Shown here one piece after another: positions 1 to 9,159 of a DNA stretch of 64,000 nucleotides (the first letter of the stretch is position 1; the number at the start of each line of letters is the position of its first letter). A program made the position numbers and the translations under genes. The stretch spans positions 70,383 to 134,382 of the forward strand of contig CAYPJU010000007.1 in NCBI GenBank assembly GCA_964411125.1, in the 5' to 3' direction. Under the pieces are notes generated by a model. That model had not been told where the DNA came from. It worked only from the letters and a program-made list of their open reading frames with translations, and ran no database searches. This stretch comes from JBFIHF01 sp964411125 (GTDB taxonomy: Bacteria > Myxococcota_A > Bradymonadia > Bradymonadales > Bradymonadaceae).

Positions 1-2969
1 GCGTCAGTGACCTGTACGTGACCCCCGACCGCGTCTTCCCGCAGCTCAACAGCTTCACCCGGGGCGCCGTGCTCTGTAACGACGGTGGCGCCGACGCGTT
101 CGACGTTCGACTCAAGACCTACATTTCCATCGGAGACGACGACTTCGACCCTTCCGAAGACCGACTCGTCGACGAGACCGACGCCCTCGACGTCTTCGCG
201 GGCGAGGAGGAACCGGTCGGGCCGACGCTGATCACGTTCGACGTGGGCGAGGAGATCGTCCCCGACGGCGAAGACATCGAGGTCTGGGTCATCGTCGTCG
301 CGGAGTTCATCGATGGCGACGCGGTCGACAGCGACGACGGGAACAACATTCTGGTGTCGGAGGTCCCGATCGTCGTCACCGACGAACCGGTGATGGGCCC
401 CGACATCGTGGTACGCGACTTCGCAGTCTCGCCCGACAGCACCTTCCTCAACGGGTCGCTGAACGTCACCGCCGACGTGGCGAACGAAGGGACCGTCGAC
501 GTCGGCTCGTTCTTCTGCGGCATCTACCTGGGGCGCAATCCCGCGGTGAACACCCAGACCGATCCGCGCCTCACGAACATCAACATTCCGTCCCTCGCCG
601 CTGGCGACAATACCCTCATCGACCAGGCGGTGACCGTCCCCGGTCTCTACGACCCGGGCGTCTACTACCTCTACATGGTGTGTGACCCGCTCAACGCGTT
701 GCAGGAACCCTTCCGCTCCAACAACGCCTTCATCTACCCGACGCGGATCACGATCACCGACGAAGCCGACGTCGACCTCTTCGTCGAAGAAGTCACCGCT
801 CCCGCCACCGTTCCAGAAGGCGACACTTTCGAAGTGACGGTGCGCGCCTGCGTGAATGGCCAGAACCCGTCGGGGACGACGGTCGCGAATCTCTTCCTCT
901 CGCCGGGAACCCAGGTCGACTTCAACGCGATGCCAGCCGCCCAGTTCGATATCCCCAACGTCCTCCCCGGGGGACAGAACTGCCGCGAGATCGTCGTGGA
1001 GCTCACCGCCAGTTGCGAAGAGTTCCAGGACACCTACGCGATCGGGGTCGCCGTCGACGTCGACAACCGCCTTCCAGAGCTCGACGAGACCAACAACCGG
1101 AAGACCGCGTCGGGGGCCATCCAGGTGACCGGCGAGTTCTGCCAGTGCGACGAAGACGTCTTCGAACCCAACGACACCGTGATCACCGCGGAGCCGGTAG
1201 GTGAAGGCATCACCTCGGCCGCAGTCTGCACCGGGGGGAACGTGGACTATTTCTCGATTCCGCTCGCGCAGAACGACAGTGTCGTGGTCCGGACCCGTTT
1301 CAACGCCGACAAGGGCGACCTCAACACCACGCTGTTTCAGCCCGGCGGGACCCAGTTGATCGATTCCGATTCGACCGCCAACGTTCAGGAGGTGTCGACG
1401 TTCTTCGCCCCCACGGCCGGTGACTACGTGGTCCGCGTCGCGGGCGCGTCGGTGGCCGACCGCAACATCTACGACCTCGAAGTCGACGTCCTCGCGCAGG
1501 TCGCCGGCGTCGACCTCCTGCCCCGCAACTTCTCGCTTCCGTTCCGAGACACCTTCACGATCGGCGAAGTCCTCGACGTGACCTTCGACGTCTACAACGT
1601 CGGAACCTCGGCGGCGCCGACGTTCGAAGTTCAATTCTTCATCTCCCCCGACGACAGTCCCGACCTGATGGACGGGACCAACACGCTCATCGGCTCGACG
1701 CAGGTAGCGGGCGTCGGCGCGACGAGCCTCACGACGGTCAACGCCCCCGTCACTCTGCCGACCAACCTGATGAACGGGGAGTACTACCTCCTCGCGGTCG
1801 TCGACCCGACCGGCGCAACCTCCGACCTCGACGCCACGAACAACGTCATCGTCTCCGAGGTCATCGAGGTGCGCACCGAGTGCTTCGACCCGCTCGAGCC
1901 GAACGACAGCTTCGCCGGCGCGGCCGACGTTCAGGACGGCTCGTACAGCAATCTCCAACTCTGCACGGCGGGCGACGACTACTACAGGCTCTGCCTTCCG
2001 ACCGGGAAGCGCTTCGACGTCACGGTGAACTTCAGCGACGCCGACGGTGACATCGACCTCGAGCTCCTGAACGACCAGGAACAGACGATCGACAGCTCGG
2101 CGAACGCCGGGACCGACGTCGAACAGGTGTCGCTCGATTTCGTGAACGGCGATCAGTGCTACTACGTGCGGGTCCGACTCGTGACCCTCGCCGCTGACCT
2201 CGAGACGACTTACTCGATGAACGTGGCGGTTCAGGACGTGGATCCGTCGTTGCTGTGCGGCTCGGCGTTCGAGCCCAACGACAGCTTCCAGACGGCGTCG
2301 AGCCTCGTCGCGGCTTTGAACCAGACGACGAGCCTCGACCGCTGCCCTTCGAGCGACAGCGACTTCTACTACGTCAACCTGAACGCCGGGCAGACGGTCT
2401 CCTTCACGGCGACGAAAAACCCGGCTTCTCAGCCCGGCACCCTGCGCGCGCAGCTCTACCTGCCCAACCAGACGCCCGGCCCGAACAAGGAGACCGGCCC
2501 CGGGGTTCCGAGCGCGTCCATCTCGAACTACGTGGCGCCCGTGACCGGTACGTACTACCTGCAACTGACGGTCGCGAGCGCCTCGCGAAACGTCACCTAC
2601 GAGCTCTCCGCCACCGGGCTCGCCGGTGTCGACGTCGCGCCGAGCGCCCTCTCGATCGGCCCCGGCGACTACAGTCCCAACGACGAAGTTCGGTTTGGCT
2701 TCACGCTGACCAACCTCGGCTCGTCCCTCGCGACCGGGGTCGGCTACGAAGTGTTCCTCAGCAGCACCGCCACCTCGGGTGGGACTTCCCTGGGCACCTT
2801 CACCGTCGCCGACCTCGCGGGGAACTCCACCGCGAACATCAACGGAAAGGTGTTCGTGCCCGCCGGCGAGACGGCGGGGGCGAAGTTCCTGCGCATCGTC
2901 GCGACCGCCACGGGAGACAGCAACAACTCGAACGACAAGACGTCCGTCCCGATCTCCATCGTCCCCTGA
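1..2969 (+). CDS. CARDB/PPC multidomain surface protein, 5' partial
   Basis: The reading frame is open from base 3 with no stop, so the true start lies upstream; the GTG at 18 is only internal. What is visible is a chain of extracellular beta-sandwich modules: CARDB-like repeats near 18-390, 400-740, 760-1125, 1505-1870 and 2625-2966, and three PPC (bacterial pre-peptidase C-terminal) modules near 1150-1490, 1880-2240 and 2255-2615, each opened by an EPND motif (FEPNDT, LEPNDS, FEPNDS). Paired Cys residues suggest disulfides. No catalytic motif, anchor or sorting signal is visible at the C-terminus. CARDB modules are known as adhesion-type folds, so I infer a secreted or surface adhesin-like protein, possibly with a protease domain upstream of the window. 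The next gene starts 5 bases after the stop, suggesting co-transcription. Confidence 0.85.
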   Translation, partial: VSDLYVTPDRVFPQLNSFTRGAVLCNDGGADAFDVRLKTYISIGDDDFDPSEDRLVDETDALDVFAGEEEPVGPTLITFDVGEEIVPDGEDIEVWVIVVAEFIDGDAVDSDDGNNILVSEVPIVVTDEPVMGPDIVVRDFAVSPDSTFLNGSLNVTADVANEGTVDVGSFFCGIYLGRNPAVNTQTDPRLTNINIPSLAAGDNTLIDQAVTVPGLYDPGVYYLYMVCDPLNALQEPFRSNNAFIYPTRITITDEADVDLFVEEVTAPATVPEGDTFEVTVRACVNGQNPSGTTVANLFLSPGTQVDFNAMPAAQFDIPNVLPGGQNCREIVVELTASCEEFQDTYAIGVAVDVDNRLPELDETNNRKTASGAIQVTGEFCQCDEDVFEPNDTVITAEPVGEGITSAAVCTGGNVDYFSIPLAQNDSVVVRTRFNADKGDLNTTLFQPGGTQLIDSDSTANVQEVSTFFAPTAGDYVVRVAGASVADRNIYDLEVDVLAQVAGVDLLPRNFSLPFRDTFTIGEVLDVTFDVYNVGTSAAPTFEVQFFISPDDSPDLMDGTNTLIGSTQVAGVGATSLTTVNAPVTLPTNLMNGEYYLLAVVDPTGATSDLDATNNVIVSEVIEVRTECFDPLEPNDSFAGAADVQDGSYSNLQLCTAGDDYYRLCLPTGKRFDVTVNFSDADGDIDLELLNDQEQTIDSSANAGTDVEQVSLDFVNGDQCYYVRVRLVTLAADLETTYSMNVAVQDVDPSLLCGSAFEPNDSFQTASSLVAALNQTTSLDRCPSSDSDFYYVNLNAGQTVSFTATKNPASQPGTLRAQLYLPNQTPGPNKETGPGVPSASISNYVAPVTGTYYLQLTVASASRNVTYELSATGLAGVDVAPSALSIGPGDYSPNDEVRFGFTLTNLGSSLATGVGYEVFLSSTATSGGTSLGTFTVADLAGNSTANINGKVFVPAGETAGAKFLRIVATATGDSNNSNDKTSVPISIVP

Positions 2970-2974
2970 GACCC

Positions 2975-3907
2975 ATGCTTCTTGGCCACATCTCCGACCT
3001 CCACGTCCTGGAGGTCCGCGACATTCGCCCCTGGCAGTTCTTGAACAAGCGCTTGCTGGGGTCGGCAAATCTCTTGATGAAGCGCAACAAGTCGCACTCC
3101 ACGGCGGTCGTCGAGCGCGCGTTGCACCGCCTCGACGACCTCGGCGTGGACCACATCGCGATCACGGGTGACCTCACGAACCTCGCCCTCCCCTCCGAAT
3201 TCGATGCCGCACGCCGGGTCATCGCGACGATCCCCGATTCGACCCAACGGGTCAGCGTGATCCCGGGAAATCACGACTACTACACGCCCGATGCCGAACG
3301 GGACATGCGGTTCGAGAGGACGTTCGCCGACTATCTGACGAGCGATCTCCCCGACTACCAGGAGGCGAGCGGGTACCCGTTCTGCCATCTTCGAGACGAC
3401 GTCGCGATCGTCGGGCTCAACTCCGGCATCGCGACGGCGCCGCTGTACGCAACCGGGTTCGTCCGCAAGCACGAGCTCGACGCCGCGCGTGCGCTGCTGG
3501 CCGATCCGGTCGTGCGCGAACGATTCGTCGTGGTGATGATCCACCATCATCTGCTCCCGTTCGAACACTCCAAGGTCGAGTATCTTCGACGGCTGGTGAA
3601 TGCGAACGAGGTCTTGCGGACGTTGCGCGAAGCAAACGTCGACCTCGCGATTCACGGGCACAACCACCACTTCTCGACGATCTCCATCCCGCATCTGGGC
3701 GGGCCCGGAACGATGCGAATCTGCGAAGCGGGGAGCACCTCGACGACGACGTATTCGGACGCGGTGTTCGGCGGGAAGTTCAACATCTACGAGATCTCGG
3801 GAGGCCGCCTGGTCCGTATCGAGACTCACCTCTTCGAGGCTTCGGAAGACGATTTCATCCCGTGGCACGAGGACGTTTTCGAACAGGTCGTGCCGGCCGA
3901 CGCATGA
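2975..3907 (+). CDS. Calcineurin-like metallophosphoesterase
   Basis: This 310-residue protein has the full set of dinuclear metallophosphoesterase motifs in order: SDLH near residue 7, GDLTN near 68, GNHDYY near 99, HHHLLP near 190 and GHNHH near 229. These supply the Asp, His and Asn ligands for two metal ions. The family hydrolyses phosphomono- or phosphodiesters (cyclic nucleotide, UDP-sugar or lipid substrates), and the sequence does not tell which. No signal peptide is visible, so it is probably cytosolic. I chose the ATG at 2975, five bases after the upstream stop, because it begins directly before the first motif (MLLGHISDLH). Its stop overlaps the next start (ATGA), so translation is probably coupled to the three small genes that follow. 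Confidence 0.9.
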   Translation: MLLGHISDLHVLEVRDIRPWQFLNKRLLGSANLLMKRNKSHSTAVVERALHRLDDLGVDHIAITGDLTNLALPSEFDAARRVIATIPDSTQRVSVIPGNHDYYTPDAERDMRFERTFADYLTSDLPDYQEASGYPFCHLRDDVAIVGLNSGIATAPLYATGFVRKHELDAARALLADPVVRERFVVVMIHHHLLPFEHSKVEYLRRLVNANEVLRTLREANVDLAIHGHNHHFSTISIPHLGGPGTMRICEAGSTSTTTYSDAVFGGKFNIYEISGGRLVRIETHLFEASEDDFIPWHEDVFEQVVPADA

Positions 3908-4764
3908 AGTTGGAGGCGCTGGCGAAGAAGCTCGGCATAGATGCCGAGGTGTCGGGTCGAGTCTTCACGCTCTCGCGCGGCAGCGTTCGGTGCGTCGTTC
4001 GCGCCGCCGAGTCGTTCGATGCCGAGCGGGCAGCGTGTCGCCAAGAACTGTTTGCCGTGCTGCGAGGGATTCGCCTCGGCGCCGACCGTGTGGACGCCGA
4101 GTACGACTTCGCCGAGGAACGTCCGAGCGCGGAGGGTGCACGCAACGTCTACGAGATTCCGCCGACGTATGGGGTTCGATTTCAGACCCTCGTCCCGGCT
4201 CTCTCACGGCGCGTCGCCAGTCGCGTCTGCGGCCAGGAACTGCTGGCCGTTCCATGGCGCTCGGACGACTTCGACATCGTCCTCGTGCGGGAGCTCGCCC
4301 GGCATTTCCACACGCTGGTGGAGGCCGACCTCGACGTCTTGCCATGGAGCCGGGAGAATCTGGTGGAGTACGCGCGATACGCACTCTTCTACGACTCGTA
4401 TCGCACACGCCCGGTCGAGTCCCAAGAGGTCGAGGGTGGGACGCTGAAGTGGTTTCGGACGACGGACGGGACGGCCCCGTCCCGCGCGACCCTCCTCCCC
4501 GATCTGGACAGCGACGCAGCGGCCGCTGGAGGCCGGTTCGCGATCGTGGATCGCAATACTTTCGTGGTGTCCCATCCCGCGAGCGACGTCGAGGCTGCGA
4601 ACGCCGCGCTCCGCGGAGCGGCACACGCTCGATGGTCGGAAGCGTCGCATCCGTTCGCGGATCGTGTGTGGCCTCTCGCGGACAAAGAGGATGCCATCGG
4701 TGCGTTCGGTGACGAGGTTCGTAGAGAAAGCCCGGGAATCGAGCTGGTCGAGGTGTTGCGATGA
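3904..4764 (+). CDS. Hypothetical protein, paralogue of the next gene
   Basis: This 286-residue soluble protein has no signal peptide or membrane segment, and I do not recognise the family. The ATG overlaps the preceding stop (ATGA), and its own stop overlaps the next start in the same way. It aligns by eye with the protein at 4761-5540: an N-terminal segment around Leu/Val-rich strands, a central helix (WSRENLVEYARYALF here, VSRDRVVAAARSLLF there), then a strand and helix ending in HPFADRVWPL here and YPLSDKVWCL there. The shared order points to an ancient duplication. Its position between a metallophosphoesterase and a DUF1285 protein suggests these genes act together, but the role is unknown. 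Confidence 0.8.
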   Translation: MKLEALAKKLGIDAEVSGRVFTLSRGSVRCVVRAAESFDAERAACRQELFAVLRGIRLGADRVDAEYDFAEERPSAEGARNVYEIPPTYGVRFQTLVPALSRRVASRVCGQELLAVPWRSDDFDIVLVRELARHFHTLVEADLDVLPWSRENLVEYARYALFYDSYRTRPVESQEVEGGTLKWFRTTDGTAPSRATLLPDLDSDAAAAGGRFAIVDRNTFVVSHPASDVEAANAALRGAAHARWSEASHPFADRVWPLADKEDAIGAFGDEVRRESPGIELVEVLR

Positions 4765-5540
4765 GCATGGAAATTGTAGCCAGTGCGCTCAGAGAGTGTC
4801 GCATCGAAGTCGAGGAGATCGGCGGAACGCTCAACGTATCGAAAGGTTCGGGTTTGATGGCTCGCAAGGCGAACCTCGATCCGAACGGGGTCCTGGAGCG
4901 GATCGACGAGGCAACCGAGATCGAAGCGCGCCGACTGGCGGCGGGGTACGCGAGCGGTGTCGAAGCGGTCCTGCTGGAGCCCAAGCGCAGCAAGGCTCGT
5001 GACTGGACGTTCGTCGAGTCAGCCGGGTCGGTGCTGCCGAGGCTGGAGGTGAGGACCTTCGTCGACGGCGTGCGCGATGCCTGCGGCGAGGAGGCGTGGC
5101 ACGAAGAACTCGCCGACGACGTCGTCCTCGCGTGGGGGATGCGGCTCGACCATGGCTCGCGTGTGGTGACGGCGCCGCAGTTCGAAGATTGGGGAGTGAG
5201 TCGCGACCGCGTCGTCGCCGCGGCGCGAAGTCTCCTCTTCCACATGACTCGTCACGCAGAATGGGAGAACGGCGAGTGGCCGGAGAGCGTCTACGGGCTG
5301 CGGGTCGGGGACGGGTGGGACAGCGGGCGGCTCCTCGTGATCGAGGACGTCTTCTTCTCGCAGGTCGGCTCGGAGTGGCGCTTCGCAGTCCCCAAGCCGG
5401 ACCTGGTGCTCGCCGTGGCGACGCCCGACGCATCCGAAGCGCTGGCCGCCACTGCCCACGAAGTCTACCGCGAGGCGGCGTATCCCCTGAGCGACAAGGT
5501 CTGGTGCCTGCGAGGCGGCAAACCTCACATGGACGGCTGA
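4761..5540 (+). CDS. Hypothetical protein, paralogue of the previous gene
   Basis: This 259-residue soluble protein has no recognised domain. It resembles the upstream protein across its C-terminal two thirds (helix near residues 150-165; strand-helix ending in SDKVWCL near the C-terminus). The N-terminus differs: it has a short charged segment with GSGLMARKA in place of the upstream RGSVRCVVRA segment. It overlaps the previous gene by ATGA and is followed two bases later by the DUF1285 gene. The two copies have diverged strongly, so they may form a heterodimer or have split functions; this is inference from synteny only. Confidence 0.8.
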   Translation: MSMEIVASALRECRIEVEEIGGTLNVSKGSGLMARKANLDPNGVLERIDEATEIEARRLAAGYASGVEAVLLEPKRSKARDWTFVESAGSVLPRLEVRTFVDGVRDACGEEAWHEELADDVVLAWGMRLDHGSRVVTAPQFEDWGVSRDRVVAAARSLLFHMTRHAEWENGEWPESVYGLRVGDGWDSGRLLVIEDVFFSQVGSEWRFAVPKPDLVLAVATPDASEALAATAHEVYREAAYPLSDKVWCLRGGKPHMDG

Positions 5541-5542
5541 CG

Positions 5543-6028
5543 ATGGACCCGATCGACGAGACGCTGCCAGAGGTAGTGAAGAACTTCCTTCGAAAGGGAG
5601 CGAAGCTCGAAGAGATCCGGCTGCACGACGACGGACGATGGACTCACGAGGGGTTGGATTTCGAGAATCCGAAGATCGTCGAGCTGTTCAATCGTAGCGT
5701 CGACCGGACCGAAGGCGGAACCTGGGTCCTCGTCGTGGAACCCTTCACTTACCCGATCGAGGTCGACGACACCGGGTTCTTCGTGGAGCGCATCGAATGG
5801 GGTGCCCCGGTGGAGCTACACCTCAGCGACGGCACGTCCGAACCTCTGCAACCTCAAACGCTCTCGTACCGGGAGGGAGGCCGCCTTTACGCGGTCGTCA
5901 AGGACGGGCGGTTTCGTGCGCGGTTCAAAAAGGGCCCGTACTACGCTCTTGCAGAGAAGATCGAAGAAGACGGAGGTGCGTGGAAGGTGGAGATCTCAGG
6001 GAAACGCTGGACGATCGCACCGGAGTGA
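5543..6028 (+). CDS. DUF1285 family protein
   Basis: This 161-residue protein matches the DUF1285 pattern: an N-terminal segment reading as a strand with DGRWTHEG, then an IVELFNRSV helix, a VVEPFTYPIEVDD segment and a C-terminal beta-rich half. The family is widespread in Proteobacteria and its biochemical role is not established. There is no signal peptide. The start lies two bases after the preceding stop, making this the last gene of a run of at least four (probably five, with the surface-protein gene). The gene ends 35 bases from the end of a convergent gene, with no clear terminator hairpin between them. Confidence 0.75.
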   Translation: MDPIDETLPEVVKNFLRKGAKLEEIRLHDDGRWTHEGLDFENPKIVELFNRSVDRTEGGTWVLVVEPFTYPIEVDDTGFFVERIEWGAPVELHLSDGTSEPLQPQTLSYREGGRLYAVVKDGRFRARFKKGPYYALAEKIEEDGGAWKVEISGKRWTIAPE

Positions 6029-6063
6029 GCGCGGCGTGAGGCTGTTCGGGGCGGGATGAAGTT

Positions 6064-8124
6064 TCACCCGCATCCGCGAGGATGGCGATTCCACAGTTCC
6101 GGGCACGGGTCGAGGAGATCCGGGATTCCATCGCGGTCGCTGTCGACCCAGCAGGCGTCGCCTACACCGTCGAGTGTCGAGTCGAGCTGATCGGGATTGG
6201 GGACGCGGGGGCAGTTGTCCCACGGATCTCCGACGCCGTCGCCGTCGCCGTCGTTGGCACACACATCACCGACGCCATCGGAGTCGACGTCGAGCTGGCG
6301 GGGGTTGGGAGCCTGCGGGCAATTGTCGAGCGCGTCGAGAACGCCGTCCCCGTCGAAGTCGCCGATGCAGGCGCTGTCGTCGGTCGCTCCCGCGTCTGCG
6401 ACCAGGGGGCAAGGGTCGCACCGATCCCCCTTCCCGTCCCGGTCGCTGTCCTGCTGAAAGGTGTTCGATCGGGTGGGGCAGTTGTCGAGGCGATCGATCA
6501 CGAAGTCGCCGTCGAGGTCGGAGGCGCATGCGACCCCGAGCCCCTCGGCTCCCCTGGTGTCGAACGGATCGGGGATCTCGGGGCAAGCGTCGCAAGCGTC
6601 GCCGACGCGGTCGAAGTCCCGATCCGCCTGATCCACGTTGGAAACTCCGGGGCAGTTGTCGTCCGCATCGAAGACGCCGTCGTCGTCGAGGTCGAACGCG
6701 CACTCCTGCCCCGGGAGGGTCGGGCAGTCGTCGACCGAGTCTGCGAGACCGTCACCATCGGTGTCGGCCACCCCGTCGATCTCGCAGGCGTCACCCAACC
6801 CGGTGCCGTCCGCATCGTTCTGGCGCGGGTTCGGTACCAGCGGGCAATTGTCGACGAAGTCGTCGATCCCGTCGCTGTCGAGGTCGTCCAGGCACGGCTC
6901 GGAATCGACACCGTAGAGGCACGCATCGCAAGCGTCGCCGCGGCCATCTTCGTCCACGTCACGCTGCGACGGGTTCGGCCGAAGCGAGCAATTGTCGACA
7001 TCGTTGGGGACACCGTCACCGTCGGGGTCGGGGACCCCCTGGTCGCAAGCGTTGCCGACGCCGTTCTCGTCGTCGTCGATCTGGTTCGCGTTGGGGTCGT
7101 CGGGGCAGTTGTCTGCACGATCGATCACCCCATCGCCGTCGCTATCGGCGCGCCCGGTGCGCGGAGAACACGCGTCTCCGATGGCGTCGAGGTCGACGTC
7201 CGTCTGCGCCGGATTCGCCACGGTCGGACAGTTGTCGACGGCGTCGGGGATGCCGTCGACGTCGGCGTCGGCGTCGGCGCCACACGCTTCGCGATTGACT
7301 CCCGGGACGAGCGGGCATGGGTCGCACGCGTCGCCGAGACCGTCCCCGTCGATGTCGGCGAGGGTCGACTGCGCCACGTTCGGACACGGGTCGATGGAAT
7401 CTCCCCATCCGTCGCGATCGATGTCGGGCTCTCCCGTCGCGACGCTGAGCGATAGGCGCCGCTCGCATTCGTCCCCGCGGCCGTTGCCGTTCGCGTCGCG
7501 CTGGAGCCAGTCGGCCGTCGCCGGGCAGACGTCGCAGAGGTCGCCGAAACCGTCCCCATCGCTGTCGACCTGACGGGGGTCGGAGACCTCGGGACAGACG
7601 TCCTCGAAGTTCGGCACGCCGTCGCCGTCGAGATCCGCGAGCGGGTCGGTGCAAGGTGCGTCGAGCTGATCGGGGTTCGGAATTCGGCGACAGGAGTCAC
7701 ACGGGTCGCCCGCTCCGTCGCGGTCTACGTCAGTCTGCAGAGCATTGGGCGTCGTGGGGCAGTTGTCGCAAAGATCGCCGACCGAATCGCCGTCGCTGTC
7801 GTCCTGCGCCGGGTTCGGGACAGAGACACAGTTGTCGACCGTGTCGGGGACACCGTCCTCGTCGAGGTCGGGGGTCCGCCCCATCTCGGGCCCCATCTCC
7901 CCGATGTCGGCCATCCCCATGTCGGAATCTGGCCGCACCTCGGCGTCGGTCGTCGGGCTGGTGACGGCACGCAGAATGCAGCGCCCCGCGACGCACTGCT
8001 CCTCGTCGCGGCAGTCCGCTTCCTCGACACATTCGCGAATGGTCGGATCGTCGGGATCGTCGGGGTTGGGAGGACATCCAGCCAGAAACGCCGCGGCGAC
8101 GAGCAATGTCAGGGACTTTCGCAC
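6064..8124 (-). CDS. Thrombospondin type-3 repeat lipoprotein
   Basis: This 686-residue protein starts at GTG with GGAG upstream and has a lipoprotein signal peptide with lipobox LAGC (Cys17), so it is predicted to be exported and lipidated. A short Cys-rich segment (residues 32-50) and an acidic linker follow. The rest, to the C-terminus, is thrombospondin type-3 repeats: DxDxDGxxD loops alternating with DNCP or CDPCP turns, with about ten DNC motifs. In known proteins such repeats bind many calcium ions and form a rigid wire. There is no OmpA-like or sorting domain, which often follows such repeats in bacterial outer-membrane proteins, so this looks like a repeat-only surface stalk. The last repeat ends about 20 residues before the stop. 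Confidence 0.88.
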   Translation of the reverse strand: MRKSLTLLVAAAFLAGCPPNPDDPDDPTIRECVEEADCRDEEQCVAGRCILRAVTSPTTDAEVRPDSDMGMADIGEMGPEMGRTPDLDEDGVPDTVDNCVSVPNPAQDDSDGDSVGDLCDNCPTTPNALQTDVDRDGAGDPCDSCRRIPNPDQLDAPCTDPLADLDGDGVPNFEDVCPEVSDPRQVDSDGDGFGDLCDVCPATADWLQRDANGNGRGDECERRLSLSVATGEPDIDRDGWGDSIDPCPNVAQSTLADIDGDGLGDACDPCPLVPGVNREACGADADADVDGIPDAVDNCPTVANPAQTDVDLDAIGDACSPRTGRADSDGDGVIDRADNCPDDPNANQIDDDENGVGNACDQGVPDPDGDGVPNDVDNCSLRPNPSQRDVDEDGRGDACDACLYGVDSEPCLDDLDSDGIDDFVDNCPLVPNPRQNDADGTGLGDACEIDGVADTDGDGLADSVDDCPTLPGQECAFDLDDDGVFDADDNCPGVSNVDQADRDFDRVGDACDACPEIPDPFDTRGAEGLGVACASDLDGDFVIDRLDNCPTRSNTFQQDSDRDGKGDRCDPCPLVADAGATDDSACIGDFDGDGVLDALDNCPQAPNPRQLDVDSDGVGDVCANDGDGDGVGDPWDNCPRVPNPDQLDSTLDGVGDACWVDSDRDGIPDLLDPCPELWNRHPRGCG
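6200..7850 (-). repeat. Imperfect DNA repeats encoding thrombospondin type-3 units
   Basis: The codons for the D-N-C turn recur as GACAAYTGY on the minus strand. On the plus strand the core (G/A)CA(G/A)TTGTC is seen near 6208, 6318, 6478, 6652, 6843, 6985, 7108, 7228, 7760 and 7830, at irregular spacing of about 70-190 bases apart from a larger gap between 7228 and 7760. The units differ in sequence, so this is coding repetition from protein structure, not a CRISPR array or satellite. It keeps long stop-free frames open on both strands. Confidence 0.75.
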
Positions 8125-8194
8125 CCGATCAAACTCCGAGAATCCGCGTCACCATGCAAGCCGATGTTCCTGCGGCCAAGGGGAGGTCGTCCCC

Positions 8195-8890
8195 TCAGCG
8201 TCCGCCGAACCAGCTTCCGTAGGCTTCGTCGCGAGACATTCCCCGCGCTTCGGGCCCGAGGCCAGCGCGTTTGCGGGCGTCGAGGAGGGGCTGAATCGTC
8301 GCCCAGTCGAGGTACTGCGGCGTCCCGATCTGTCGCGCACGCCGTTCGATCTCGGCGAGGTGTTCGCAATACTCCAGGCGAAGGAACGCCTGCTCGAGGT
8401 CGGTGCCGTACGCGAAGACGCCGTGGTTCTGCAAAATGAGGACGTCGAAGACCGGCAGGAACCGGTCGAGATTGGAGGTAGACTCGGGCGAGCCCGGAAC
8501 AGCAAACGGCACGAGCGGAACGACCGGACCGAGGCTGACGACCGACTCCGCGATCATCGGGCGTTCGAGCCCCTCGCCGATCACCGACTTCGCCGTCGCG
8601 CTGGGCGGGTGGGCGTGCACCACGGCGTTCACGTCCGGCCGGCGCGCGAAGATGTGCGAATGAATGGCGAATTCGCTGAACCGGCGGCGAAAGCCACGAA
8701 CGACGTTGCCCTCCGAATCGACTACGACGAGGTCACGTTCTTCGATGTCCGCCTTCGAAAACGAAGTCGGCGTGATGAGGTACTGATTGGGGCCGAGGCG
8801 GACCGACAGGTTCCCCTCGTGGTTGGCGACCCAGCCCTTTTCGTAGACGAGGCGGCTGTAGTGGAGAATGGTTTCGCGCTTGTCGCGCAT
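8195..8890 (-). CDS. Class II aldolase/adducin family protein (fuculose-phosphate aldolase-like)
   Basis: This 231-residue protein has the class II aldolase fold signature: a GNLS motif near residue 26, the acidic FSEF segment with Glu73, the zinc-binding VVHAHPP with His92 and His94, and a third zinc His156 in QNHG. The family cleaves sugar phosphates such as L-fuculose-1-phosphate or L-rhamnulose-1-phosphate to dihydroxyacetone phosphate plus an aldehyde; some members are epimerases or decarboxylases, so the substrate is unproven. I prefer the ATG at 8890, which overlaps the upstream stop as TGATG; a GTG at 8893 is possible. Being translationally coupled to two microcompartment vertex proteins suggests the enzyme, or its aldehyde product, is tied to a microcompartment. 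Confidence 0.85.
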   Translation of the reverse strand: MRDKRETILHYSRLVYEKGWVANHEGNLSVRLGPNQYLITPTSFSKADIEERDLVVVDSEGNVVRGFRRRFSEFAIHSHIFARRPDVNAVVHAHPPSATAKSVIGEGLERPMIAESVVSLGPVVPLVPFAVPGSPESTSNLDRFLPVFDVLILQNHGVFAYGTDLEQAFLRLEYCEHLAEIERRARQIGTPQYLDWATIQPLLDARKRAGLGPEARGMSRDEAYGSWFGGR

Positions 8891-9159
8891 CACGATTCAC
8901 TGACCGAGTCGATGATACCCACGATGATCGAGCGGATCGGCAGCTTCTTCGCACCGAACAACTGCCGAACGCCGTTCCCTTCTTGCATCACGAGCACCAG
9001 GTCGCCCTCCCCTGCCTGGACCCGGTCGACGGCGAGAAACTCCTCGGCGGTCTCGCTCAGGTCGGGCTCGAGTCGTTGAACGGCGAGGAGTCGCAAACCC
9101 TCGTACGAAGGATGCTTGACGGTCGACACTACCGGCGCCAGGACGCGACAGATCTTCAT
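8890..9159 (-). CDS. Bacterial microcompartment vertex protein (EutN/CcmL family), copy 2
   Basis: This 89-residue protein fits the EutN/CcmL (BMC-P) family in length and pattern: an N-terminal MKICRVLAPVVSTVKHPSYEG strand-turn, then a LLAVQRLEPD strand, AVDRVQAGEGDLVLVMQEGNGVRQ in the middle, and a C-terminal IIVGIIDSV. Members form pentamers that cap the vertices of icosahedral protein shells. It overlaps the next gene as TGATG, and its start overlaps the stop of the other vertex gene as ATGA. It has diverged clearly from its neighbour, so two different pentamers are made. No hexameric shell gene lies in the window. Confidence 0.88.
   Translation of the reverse strand: MKICRVLAPVVSTVKHPSYEGLRLLAVQRLEPDLSETAEEFLAVDRVQAGEGDLVLVMQEGNGVRQLFGAKKLPIRSIIVGIIDSVSES

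Noticed and set aside
6082..7455. 457-codon plus-strand frame with repeated VDAVEV-like units
   Set aside because: It is the antisense of the thrombospondin repeats and mirrors their periodicity; no start context.
6200..7850. CRISPR-like regular repeats
   Set aside because: Repeats are coding and irregular in length, with no invariant direct repeat or spacer structure.
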